Source: Sphingomonas sp. LY54 (GTDB taxonomy: Bacteria > Pseudomonadota > Alphaproteobacteria > Sphingomonadales > Sphingomonadaceae). From it: 64,000 bases of DNA. Numbering within the stretch: the stretch's first letter is position 1; each line of letters opens with the position of its first letter. The DNA is taken from assembly GCF_035594035.1 (NCBI RefSeq), contig NZ_CP141588.1, forward strand, positions 1,240,001 to 1,304,000, given 5' to 3'. The notes under the pieces were generated by a model, which saw only the letters and a list, made by a program, of their open reading frames with translations, ran no database searches and was not told where the DNA came from. The position numbers and the translations under genes were made by a program. Below are positions 1 through 6,601 of this stretch, piece by piece.

Positions 1-743
1 AGGCGACGCGGGTGGTCAGCCATGAGGAGAACCAGCACCGGCTACGCCAGGCGGCCAGCTCCATCCGAGACACGCTGGGGGTTCCGACTAGGAAGAAGCT
101 CGCGGACCGTCGCTCGGACGTGGCGGTGACGTATGTAGACGGGGAGGGGAAGAGCGGCCAGCGCTACGCGTCGGACTTCGCGGAGGTGAACCTAATTCAC
201 CGCACCCGCATCCTCGCTCCCTCAAGCTTCGGCGAGAAATTTCGCAAGGCGAACGCGACTGCCGAGGTCAAGGCCATAGTAATCATCGACGATGTTGTCT
301 CGACCGGGAACTCTCTGTCACGCAATCTCATCAGGTTCGTGAATGATCACGCCGATCTGCTGAACGAGTTCAAGCCGGTCATATTCGCACATGCGCTCTT
401 CGCGACCGAGCAAGGGACGGATAGGGTGCGGACGGCGATCTCGGCTCTCGACTACGACCTGATCGACTTCCGCGCCGGAGAGGTGCTCACTGAGGATGAC
501 TTCGCCTTCGCCGGCGAGACTGGGGTATTCGGATCGGTCAATGAGAAGGAACGCGCCAAGGCGTTAGCCGAGGACATCGGAGTGACGATCTATCCCGACA
601 ACCCGCTCGGCTTCGGCGGACAGGGTCTGCTGCTGGTGCTGCCGACCACCGTCCCGAACAACACGCTGCCGATCCTACACTCGCGATCCCGACCCGGCAG
701 CCCCGATTGGCGCCCGCTCTTCGAGCGAGTAACCAACGGCTGA
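1..743 (+). CDS. Phosphoribosyltransferase-like protein (5' end outside window)
   Basis: The reading frame is open to the left edge of the window, so the N-terminus is probably missing; the first possible start inside the window is a GTG at 12. The visible 243 residues contain a PRPP-binding loop, VIIDDVVSTGNSL, at about residues 90-102, which is the hallmark of type I phosphoribosyltransferase folds. A C-terminal segment with NPLGFGGQGLLL and VPNNTLPIL resembles the PRTase-like proteins found in bacterial conflict and retron-type systems. No substrate-specific hood that would identify a purine or pyrimidine salvage enzyme is evident. The gene lies upstream of an IS remnant and a sigma/ParB/SNF2 cluster in an accessory island, so a defence or conflict role is more likely than housekeeping salvage; that is inference. 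Confidence 0.65.
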   Translation, partial: ATRVVSHEENQHRLRQAASSIRDTLGVPTRKKLADRRSDVAVTYVDGEGKSGQRYASDFAEVNLIHRTRILAPSSFGEKFRKANATAEVKAIVIIDDVVSTGNSLSRNLIRFVNDHADLLNEFKPVIFAHALFATEQGTDRVRTAISALDYDLIDFRAGEVLTEDDFAFAGETGVFGSVNEKERAKALAEDIGVTIYPDNPLGFGGQGLLLVLPTTVPNNTLPILHSRSRPGSPDWRPLFERVTNG

Positions 744-1442
744 CGCCGGCAATCGTTGGTGCCGCCGGCAGCATCGATGACTCACACGGTTTCTCCCATT
801 GTAAGCCCGGGGTTGATCTCCGGCCGGCCGCGTGGCACCTCTCGCCACCGGCTCGGGAGCCTGCCATGGCCGCTCCTTTTCCTGCTATCGTGGCCGGCGG
901 AGCTCCTTGAACCGCGGTTTCGTTTCTAATCAGGCATAACTGATCAACAGCCAGATAGCGCGGCAGATAACTTCGGTCGCAGTGTTCTCCCATGGAGGCC
1001 GGCTGCAAACACGCCAACTCCGGTCATTCATATAGGGCGGGACCGGCCGAAAACGGCGCATGTCGGCCAAGCCTCTGCCGTTTGCATACGTCTGCTTCTG
1101 GGTTGGTCGCCTAAACGTGGCGCACTCCCGCCTGCCGCTTTTCGGCTGGAGGTGACCGAAAGCGGAACGGCCCGAATTGGCCGAAAGCGGTCCGCCGACA
1201 TTCAGGGGGCAATCGCGAGGAGCGGCCATCGGCTTCCGACCCTGCGGGACGGCGCTCCATCGACAACATAGGATTGGCTATTTCCTGCATACTAGGAACG
1301 CGGCTATGTCCTGTCCTGTTGATGCGGCGTTGTCATGTACCGCTGGCCATGATGCCTTGTCCGCTGATCGTGAGTTTTGACCAATTGCACGCGCTCTAAG
1401 CGCCTGGTCGTGGGTGGGTTTCACCCTGATCATCGGACCTCG
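744..1442. other. Non-coding stretch with no recognisable gene
   Basis: About 700 bases between the phosphoribosyltransferase-like gene and the IS110 remnant. Short open frames exist on both strands but none has a convincing start, ribosome site or recognisable protein. Its position beside transposase debris suggests decayed mobile DNA. Confidence 0.5.
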
Positions 1443-1769
1443 CGTCAGCCAGTCTCCTGCCCTTGCCAACCTCGTGAGCGCGTTGCCGCCGTCGCGCAGA
1501 CGAACAACATCGGCCTCGGATAGGTGTTGCCGACCTTGGTCATGCCGCCGAGCCGTCCCCATACCCGGATGCACGAGCCCGAGCCATGATGAGAGGATTC
1601 GCCCAGACTTGAGGGCGGGGATGGTCACCAGCGCGCTCGACACCAGTGGCTCGACACCGGAGATCTCCTGCAACCGCCGGCCGAGCTCACTTGTACGGCT
1701 ATTGGCGCGGCGCGCCCGATCGGTCTCGCGAAGATGCGCGAGAATCCGTCGGTGCTGTTCGACGGGCAT
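1443..1769 (-). pseudogene. IS110-family transposase C-terminal remnant
   Basis: Read on the minus strand, this stretch encodes LQEISGVEPLVSSALVTIP, then LKSGRILSSWLGLVHPG, then RRHDQGRQHLS. This follows the conserved C-terminal (Transposase_20) pattern of IS110/IS1111 enzymes: iPGigPl.AtaLv, FkSGRdfAaWLGLvP, GGK.rLg.IsK. The N-terminal RuvC-like catalytic half is absent, the residues between the two blocks are shortened, and the sequence after about 1480 loses similarity, which suggests a frameshift or truncation. An open frame on the minus strand continues across the opposing sigma-like gene, but only this section looks like transposase. It marks an old insertion at the left side of the sigma/ParB/SNF2 cluster. 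Confidence 0.6.
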
Positions 1770-1781
1770 GGCGAGACATGG

Positions 1782-1810
1782 TGTAACGCATGTCATCAAG
1801 GTGCGCGGAC
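1782..1810 (+). promoter_or_regulatory. Repeated promoter-like motif, copy 1 (upstream of sigma-like gene)
   Basis: Contains TGTAACG at 1782-1788, CATCAAGG at 1794-1801 and CGGA at 1806-1809. The same blocks recur at 2641 and 5703 with an identical 12-nt offset between the first two. GTAACG and CGGA are 17 nt apart, resembling -35/-10 elements of an ECF sigma factor. It ends 26 nt before the proposed TTG start at 1836, which would suit autoregulation of the sigma-like gene. Confidence 0.55.
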
Positions 1811-1835
1811 ACATGATTCCGGGAGCAGGCGGCAG

Positions 1836-2633
1836 TTGACCAAGGACGACGACGAGGAAGCGCAGCTGCCGGTCATCGATGCCGATGCCGATGCCGGTGG
1901 CGTGTCGTCGGCGTTCCGCGAGATCTGGTCCGATGCCCCGGAGAGCGAGATCTACAAGTTCCTCTCGGTTCGGGTCGCGCCGCGGATCAGCACTCATCTC
2001 GCTGCCGTTCTCGAGCTTCAGGAGGCCGACCGGGACGACTGTGTGTCCCAAGCGTTCGAGCGGTTTCGGCCTGCGATCGAGAACCGCGCTAGCGTTAGCA
2101 ATCCGTATGCCTACGTCTTCACCATTGCGGTCAACGAGGCGCGTCAACTCCTGCGGGCGCGACGCGCCGAGGCAATCGACGACGACTTCGACGTCGATCG
2201 TGTTGCGGATTTAGATGTCGACGCATTCCAGCTCGTTGATGCTGGCGAGGCCGGCGAGCCCGATGGGCCGCTTGCGCTTGATCTGATCGAAGACGCGGTG
2301 CCCGAGCTGGAGGTCGAGGGGTTCTGGGCGGTCGAGGTCGTGCGCGACGCGGTCGCTGGTCTGCCAATCGGATCGCGTCGGATTCTTGAGCTGCTGATGT
2401 TCAAGGATCTGGCGTTCGACCCGGAAAAGCCGGCGGATTTCGCCTACGCCTCCACTGACGCGCCCGTCGATCTCGGAATGAAGGAGGGGGCGTTCCGCAC
2501 TGCGAAGCATCGCGCCTACGCGAGGCTGCGCGAGGCGATCCCAAGGACAATCGTCGCAATGGGCTTGCAGCCGCCCGAACGCGCCGAAGCCGCCATCTTC
2601 CCCAACGGCCGATGGCGCGAGGCCGAGGAGTGA
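1836..2633 (+). CDS. Sigma-70/ECF-like RNA polymerase sigma factor
   Basis: A 265-residue protein with two sigma-factor regions. Region 2 is at about residues 45-110 and includes DCVSQAFERF, then NPYAYVFTIAVNEARQLLRA, the usual aylytiarN.a...lR pattern. Region 4 is at about 190-250, with VAGLPIGSRRILELL followed by a helix-turn-helix-like GMKEGAFRTAKHRAYARLREAI. An acidic linker of about 75 residues separates them, longer than in typical ECF factors. The start is uncertain: an ATG at 1734 is possible but lies upstream of motif copy 1, whereas TTG at 1836 follows GGGAG at 1821 and fits the promoter model. No anti-sigma gene is adjacent. It is followed 48 nt downstream by the ParB-like gene, and motif copy 2 occupies that gap. 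Confidence 0.65.
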   Translation: MTKDDDEEAQLPVIDADADAGGVSSAFREIWSDAPESEIYKFLSVRVAPRISTHLAAVLELQEADRDDCVSQAFERFRPAIENRASVSNPYAYVFTIAVNEARQLLRARRAEAIDDDFDVDRVADLDVDAFQLVDAGEAGEPDGPLALDLIEDAVPELEVEGFWAVEVVRDAVAGLPIGSRRILELLMFKDLAFDPEKPADFAYASTDAPVDLGMKEGAFRTAKHRAYARLREAIPRTIVAMGLQPPERAEAAIFPNGRWREAEE

Positions 2634-2640
2634 TCACGGC

Positions 2641-2667
2641 TGTAACGCCCTGCATCAAGGAAACGAA
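2641..2667 (+). promoter_or_regulatory. Repeated promoter-like motif, copy 2 (upstream of ParB-like gene)
   Basis: TGTAACG at 2641-2647, CATCAAGG at 2653-2660 and CGAA at 2664-2667, with 16 nt between GTAACG and CGAA. It fills the gap between the sigma-like stop codon and the ParB-like gene. If CGAA is a -10 box, transcription would start near 2673, leaving a very short leader containing GGAGAA before the ATG at 2682. Confidence 0.6.
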
Positions 2668-2681
2668 TGATGGAGAATCCT

Positions 2682-3956
2682 ATGTCCACTCCCGCAAACC
2701 TGAACCCTTGGCCGCCGATCCTAGACAGGTATGTGCGCGAGGTCGCCGCGGACGATCGCGACCAGCACCCGCGACGTGTCGTGCGCAAATATCACGGCAA
2801 CGAGGTGTCGATGTGGCACGGGAAGGTCCATGTCGACGATGTCGATGGCTGGGTCGAGAACGTACGATTGAAACACTATCTGCGCAGCTGGCAATCACGG
2901 CGCGGCGACTTCATGGCACGGCCGACGACCGAGGACATCTACGACATCATGATCGATGCGGATCGGCTCGAGACGAAGGACTCATTGAGGCCATTCCAGA
3001 TCGACCGTCTCGCTCGATCCATCGCTGCCAACGGCATGCAGGAGCCAGTGGTTCTCTTCGTCGGCGACGGCGGCGCGGGCAAGCTGTGGGACGGCAACCG
3101 CCGGTTCTACGCGACCAAGCACATCATGCGCGTCGACGGTCTCGCCGACGCCCGCACGGTGGCGAAGTGGATGCCAGCGTTCGTCTATCAGCCTTCGGGC
3201 GATCCCGAGCGAGACGCCCGCATTCATAAGGCGATCCTCACGGAGCTGAATTTCAAGGAGAAAGATCACATCCCCTGGCCGTCCTACGTGAAGGCCGGCG
3301 AAATCCATGACGTCTACCAACAGCTCGTCCATGAGGATCCGTCTGATCCAAGTTTGCGGCGGCTGGCGCGCCAGCAGATCGCTACGGAATACGGCCTAAA
3401 GGGGTGGAGGCAGGCCGATCGCTGGATCAAGATGTACGGCCTCGCAATGGACTTTAAGGAGTATTACGAGACCGAGCACGGCATCGAGGAGACGGAGGTA
3501 GAGCTAAAGATTCAAGAGAAGTTTGAGTACTTCGACGAACTCACCAAGCCGGCGGTCTGGGGGAGCCTCAGTCACGATCCAGACGCGCGCGACGAGGTGT
3601 TCCGCTGGCTGTGGGACGGCAAGTTCAAGTCGTTCGCCGACGTGCGCTCGGTCCCCAAGATACTGAACGACCCCGTCGCGCGAATACAGGCGAACCAAGA
3701 CGATGGCGAGGCGGTGAAACGCGCGATCGAGACGGTCATCGTCAACGATCCCGTGCGGGCCAAGGACAAGACCGCCGCGGACGCCAAGATGCGCCAGTTC
3801 GCCGAGTGGCTCGCCAGCTTCCGGCCGGACGAGTTCAAGACCCTCGAGGCTGGAACGCTGGAGCAGCTCCAGTCCATGCTCGAGACCGTCACGGCCATGC
3901 TGGAAGGACTGCAGGCCCGACGTGCGGCTGCATCAGCGGCGCCCGCCGCCGAGTGA
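2682..3956 (+). CDS. ParB/Srx-like N-terminal domain protein
   Basis: A protein of 424 residues. Residues about 100-150 carry a ParB-like core: LRPFQIDRLARSIAANGMQ, then EPVVLFVGD, then LWDGNRRFYATKHI, matching the lr..qi..La.SI...G...Pv and DG.rR..A pattern of ParB/sulfiredoxin-fold proteins. The C-terminal half is helical and ends in an Ala-rich tail; a ParB helix-turn-helix is not obvious. Start choice: ATG at 2682 is preceded by GGAG with good spacing; the upstream ATG at 2667 would overlap the repeated motif. Such domains occur in DNA-modification and defence loci (for example DpdB of the Dpd system) as well as in partition. Here the next gene is a SNF2 helicase with GTGA overlap and there is no ParA, so partition is unlikely. 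Confidence 0.65.
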   Translation: MSTPANLNPWPPILDRYVREVAADDRDQHPRRVVRKYHGNEVSMWHGKVHVDDVDGWVENVRLKHYLRSWQSRRGDFMARPTTEDIYDIMIDADRLETKDSLRPFQIDRLARSIAANGMQEPVVLFVGDGGAGKLWDGNRRFYATKHIMRVDGLADARTVAKWMPAFVYQPSGDPERDARIHKAILTELNFKEKDHIPWPSYVKAGEIHDVYQQLVHEDPSDPSLRRLARQQIATEYGLKGWRQADRWIKMYGLAMDFKEYYETEHGIEETEVELKIQEKFEYFDELTKPAVWGSLSHDPDARDEVFRWLWDGKFKSFADVRSVPKILNDPVARIQANQDDGEAVKRAIETVIVNDPVRAKDKTAADAKMRQFAEWLASFRPDEFKTLEAGTLEQLQSMLETVTAMLEGLQARRAAASAAPAAE

Positions 3957-5707
3957 GGGAAGAACTCGTCTCGATCACGCAGGGCCGCGACGGCCGGCTG
4001 GCGTTGCGACCGGCCGGCGCCTTGACTATGCGTCGGCTCTCGGCGGCGCTTCGGAACGCCGGCGTCACCTACGAAGCCGAGCCGGGTTCGCCATTCGCCA
4101 TCGTGAGGGCGGATGCGATCGACGCGGTGCTCCATGGGCTGAAGGGCTGGTCAGTCAAGCTCGCACCCGGCGTCAAGGACTTGGTCGGCGCGGCCGCCGA
4201 TCGCGAGCAGCGTCACATACGCGCCCTAGCCGTCTGCCGAAGGCTGGCGGAGGATCCCGCCGCCGCACGCGCCGAGCTGGAGGGCTACGCCGGCCTCGAC
4301 GTGCTGGATCCGCACCAGGTCATAGCGGTCGCGGCGGCCTCTCATCCTGCGGTGGACGGCATCTGCATCTTCGACGAGCAGGGGTTGGGAAAGACTGTCG
4401 AGGCGCTGTTCGCGTTCGACCGCCTGCATGAAACCGGGATCGCCGAGAAGGCGGTGATCTTTGCGCCGAAGAACATGGTGCTCGAGTGGATCAGCGACCT
4501 CGAAAGATTCTTTCCGGGTCGGTATCGTGCGAGCGCCATCGTTGGCACCGACGCGGAAAAGCGGACGGCGCTCGATGGCCGCGCCGACATCTACGTGACC
4601 AACTTCGAGACCGCGAACCGACTCGGTCCCCGTCTGGTCGATGTTCTGGGGTCCGCGGGTCTCCTGATTGTCGACGAGAGTTTCTTCGTGAAGAACGCGA
4701 ACTCCTTGCGGACTACGTCCGTGAAGCGGATCCGCAGCCAGGCGGCCAGATGCATAGTGTTATGCGGCACGCCGGCACCGAACAGCGCGGCCGATCTCGT
4801 CGAGCAGTTCAACATCGCCGACGGCGGTGCGGCTTTCATGGGCATCGAACTCCCAACCGATCCGGCCGAGCTCCGCGAAGTCGTGGGGGAGATCGTCGCC
4901 AAGCGCGGGGTGTACCTACGGCGGCTGAAGGCTCAGGTTTTCGAACTCCCCAGCCGCAGCTTCAATCGCATCGAGGTGCCGCTGGAGCCGCGACAGCGTT
5001 CGCTGTACGATTCATACAGCGACCACCTGGCGTCCGAGGTCCGAGAAGTATCGAACGAGGAGTTCGCGCGGCGGCGCGCGACCTTCGCGGCGCGCCGCAT
5101 GGCCCTGCTGCAGATCTGCTCTAACCCCGCCGCCGTCGATCCCGCATACGACGCAGTGCCGGGCAAGCTAGAGGCGCTGGACGAGCTCCTGTTAGAGCTT
5201 ATCGACCGACGAGGTGAGAAGGTGCTGGTCTGGTCTTTTTTCACCCGGTCGCTAGACGCGATCGTCGCGCGCTATGGCCGCTATCGGCCGGTTCGCATTG
5301 ATGGCACGGTCACCCGGGCCGAGGATCGGCGCGAAGCGGTGCGCCGGTTCCAGCAGGAGGACGACACGATGCTATTCATCGGCAACCCGGCGGCCGCCGG
5401 CGCCGGTCTCACATTGCATAGCGCGCGGCATGCGATCTACGAGTCTATGTCGAACCAAGCGGCCCACTACCTGCAGAGCCTCGATCGCATCCACCGCCGA
5501 GGCCAGCAGCGCGAGGTCGAGTATCATGTGCTCCTCGCGTCGCGGACGATCGAGGAAAGCGAGTACGGCAGACTGCTCGCGAAGGAGCTCGCCGCGCAGG
5601 ATCTCCTGCGTGACGAGGTCGTCGCGCCGGTGACTCGCGAAGGGTTCCTCAGCGATCTGCTCGCCGCGACGAGTATGTCGAAAGCACCGCAGGCCAATCC
5701 TGTGTAA
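3953..5707 (+). CDS. SNF2/Swi2-family DEAD-like helicase or translocase
   Basis: A protein of 584 residues with the full two-lobe helicase core. Motif I is DEQGLGKT at 141-148, motif Ia is IFAPKNMVLEW, motif II is IVDESFF (DESF instead of DEAH), and motif III is LCGTPAPNS. The second lobe has VLVWSFFTRSLD, GAGLTL and QSLDRIHRRGQ (motif VI). The GTG at 3953 overlaps the stop of the ParB-like gene, indicating translational coupling; an in-frame ATG at 3611 lies inside the ParB gene and is rejected. SNF2 proteins of this compact size act as ATP-driven DNA translocases in restriction, DISARM and Dpd-type systems. Motif copy 3 begins across its stop codon. The molecular substrate is unknown. Confidence 0.85.
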   Translation: MREELVSITQGRDGRLALRPAGALTMRRLSAALRNAGVTYEAEPGSPFAIVRADAIDAVLHGLKGWSVKLAPGVKDLVGAAADREQRHIRALAVCRRLAEDPAAARAELEGYAGLDVLDPHQVIAVAAASHPAVDGICIFDEQGLGKTVEALFAFDRLHETGIAEKAVIFAPKNMVLEWISDLERFFPGRYRASAIVGTDAEKRTALDGRADIYVTNFETANRLGPRLVDVLGSAGLLIVDESFFVKNANSLRTTSVKRIRSQAARCIVLCGTPAPNSAADLVEQFNIADGGAAFMGIELPTDPAELREVVGEIVAKRGVYLRRLKAQVFELPSRSFNRIEVPLEPRQRSLYDSYSDHLASEVREVSNEEFARRRATFAARRMALLQICSNPAAVDPAYDAVPGKLEALDELLLELIDRRGEKVLVWSFFTRSLDAIVARYGRYRPVRIDGTVTRAEDRREAVRRFQQEDDTMLFIGNPAAAGAGLTLHSARHAIYESMSNQAAHYLQSLDRIHRRGQQREVEYHVLLASRTIEESEYGRLLAKELAAQDLLRDEVVAPVTREGFLSDLLAATSMSKAPQANPV

Positions 5708-5729
5708 CGGCCTGCATCAAGGGAACGGA
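5703..5729 (+). promoter_or_regulatory. Repeated promoter-like motif, copy 3 (upstream of toxin-antitoxin)
   Basis: TGTAACG at 5703-5709 overlaps the SNF2 stop codon, with CATCAAGG at 5715-5722 and CGGA at 5726-5729; the spacing is 16 nt. Its block order and offsets match copies 1 and 2. The first 20 bases differ from copy 2 at a single position. Confidence 0.6.
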
Positions 5730-5740
5730 CAGAGCGATCC

Positions 5741-5768
5741 TTGACAGAAATAGCTTAGGGGCTATATT
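5741..5768 (+). promoter_or_regulatory. Candidate sigma-70 promoter and operator of the toxin-antitoxin pair
   Basis: TTGACA at 5741-5746 and TATATT at 5763-5768 are 16 nt apart, close to the sigma-70 consensus. An inverted repeat ATAGC (5750-5754) / GCTAT (5761-5765) overlaps the -10 element, as expected for antitoxin autorepression. The -10 ends only two bases before the ATG at 5771, so a transcript from it would start at or inside the toxin gene; the motif at 5703 may instead supply the leader. Confidence 0.45.
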
Positions 5769-5770
5769 TC

Positions 5771-6136
5771 ATGCGTTGGCCGGTAATCTTCGCCGACGAG
5801 TTCGAGGCCGATTTCGCGGCACTGGAAATCGTCGTGCAGGACGAGCTTCTAGCTCGCGCCAAGCTCCTGCAGGAGTTCGGCCCGACCCTAGGACGGCCGT
5901 TCGCGGACACCTTGGAGGGTTCCAAGTTCGCGAACATGAAGGAGTTGCGCTTTGATGCTGCGGGTCGCGTATGGCGAGCAGCTTTCGCATTCGACCCGCA
6001 GCGCAAGGCGGTGCTACTCGTTGCCGGTGACAAGTCCGGCATCGCGCAGCGGCTGTTCTATCGCTCGCTGGTGAGGAGGGCGGACAAGCGGTTCCAGACC
6101 CATCTGAAGCGGTGGGAGGCTGGCAAGGGCGAGTAG
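5771..6136 (+). CDS. HigB/RelE-like toxin (phage Gp49-like family)
   Basis: A protein of 121 residues. The start MRWPVIFADEFEADF, followed by VQDELLARAKLLQEFGP, LGRPFADTLEGS, NMKELRF and WRAAFAFDPQRKAVLLVAGDK, follows the Gp49/HigB family (DUF891-type) pattern of RelE-superfamily ribosome-dependent mRNA interferases. The conserved core is complete and nothing suggests inactivation. AGGGG at 5757-5761 may serve as ribosome site. The downstream antitoxin-like gene begins 5 nt after the stop codon. Toxin-first order is typical for higBA-type modules. The likely role is island stabilisation or abortive infection. Confidence 0.85.
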   Translation: MRWPVIFADEFEADFAALEIVVQDELLARAKLLQEFGPTLGRPFADTLEGSKFANMKELRFDAAGRVWRAAFAFDPQRKAVLLVAGDKSGIAQRLFYRSLVRRADKRFQTHLKRWEAGKGE

Positions 6137-6141
6137 GGACG

Positions 6142-6507
6142 ATGGCGCGTGATCTAGACGATGTGATCGGATCGTTGCCGGCCAAGAGACAGGCGGCGAT
6201 CGCTTCGCGTTATGCCGAACTCCGCGACGAAGCGGGGCTCGCCGCGATCCGCAAAGCGGTCGGAATGGGCCAAGCGGAAGTCGCCGACGCGCTGGGCATC
6301 AAGCAGCCGTCCGTTTCGAAGATTGAGCGGCAAGCGGACATGAACCTTTCGACACTGCGGGAATACATAGCGGCGATCGGTGGCGAGCTGGATCTGGTGG
6401 TGCGCCTGCCATCGGGCAAGACGGTGACGTTGCAGATGTCGGACGCCTCCAACCGCACCGAGGACGATGAACTCGTCACATCGACCGCGCGCGAAAGACC
6501 CGCGTAG
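6142..6507 (+). CDS. XRE-family antitoxin (HigA-like)
   Basis: A protein of 121 residues. A helix-turn-helix of the XRE/Cro type is visible at about 43-75: IRKAVGMGQAEVADALGIKQPSVSKIER. It is followed by the LREYIAAIGGELDLVVRLP extension that is common in antitoxins of Gp49-type toxins. The ATG at 6142 lies just downstream of the toxin stop codon with GTAGGGACG as ribosome site; an upstream ATG at 6112 would overlap the toxin and adds only ten unconserved residues. It probably neutralises the adjacent toxin and represses the operator at 5750-5765. Confidence 0.88.
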   Translation: MARDLDDVIGSLPAKRQAAIASRYAELRDEAGLAAIRKAVGMGQAEVADALGIKQPSVSKIERQADMNLSTLREYIAAIGGELDLVVRLPSGKTVTLQMSDASNRTEDDELVTSTARERPA

Positions 6508-6601
6508 CGACTTCGCGGGAGGGGCGCGTGGGCCTTGCGAGGCGGTGGGCCGGCGAGCGCCGTGCGGATAGGCGTCCGGGAGCCAACGACGACCTGATCG
6601 T

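Noticed and set aside
1278..2147. Long minus-strand open frame across the sigma-like gene.
   Set aside because: Only the part at 1443-1769 looks like protein (IS110 remnant); the rest is the complement of the sigma-like gene.
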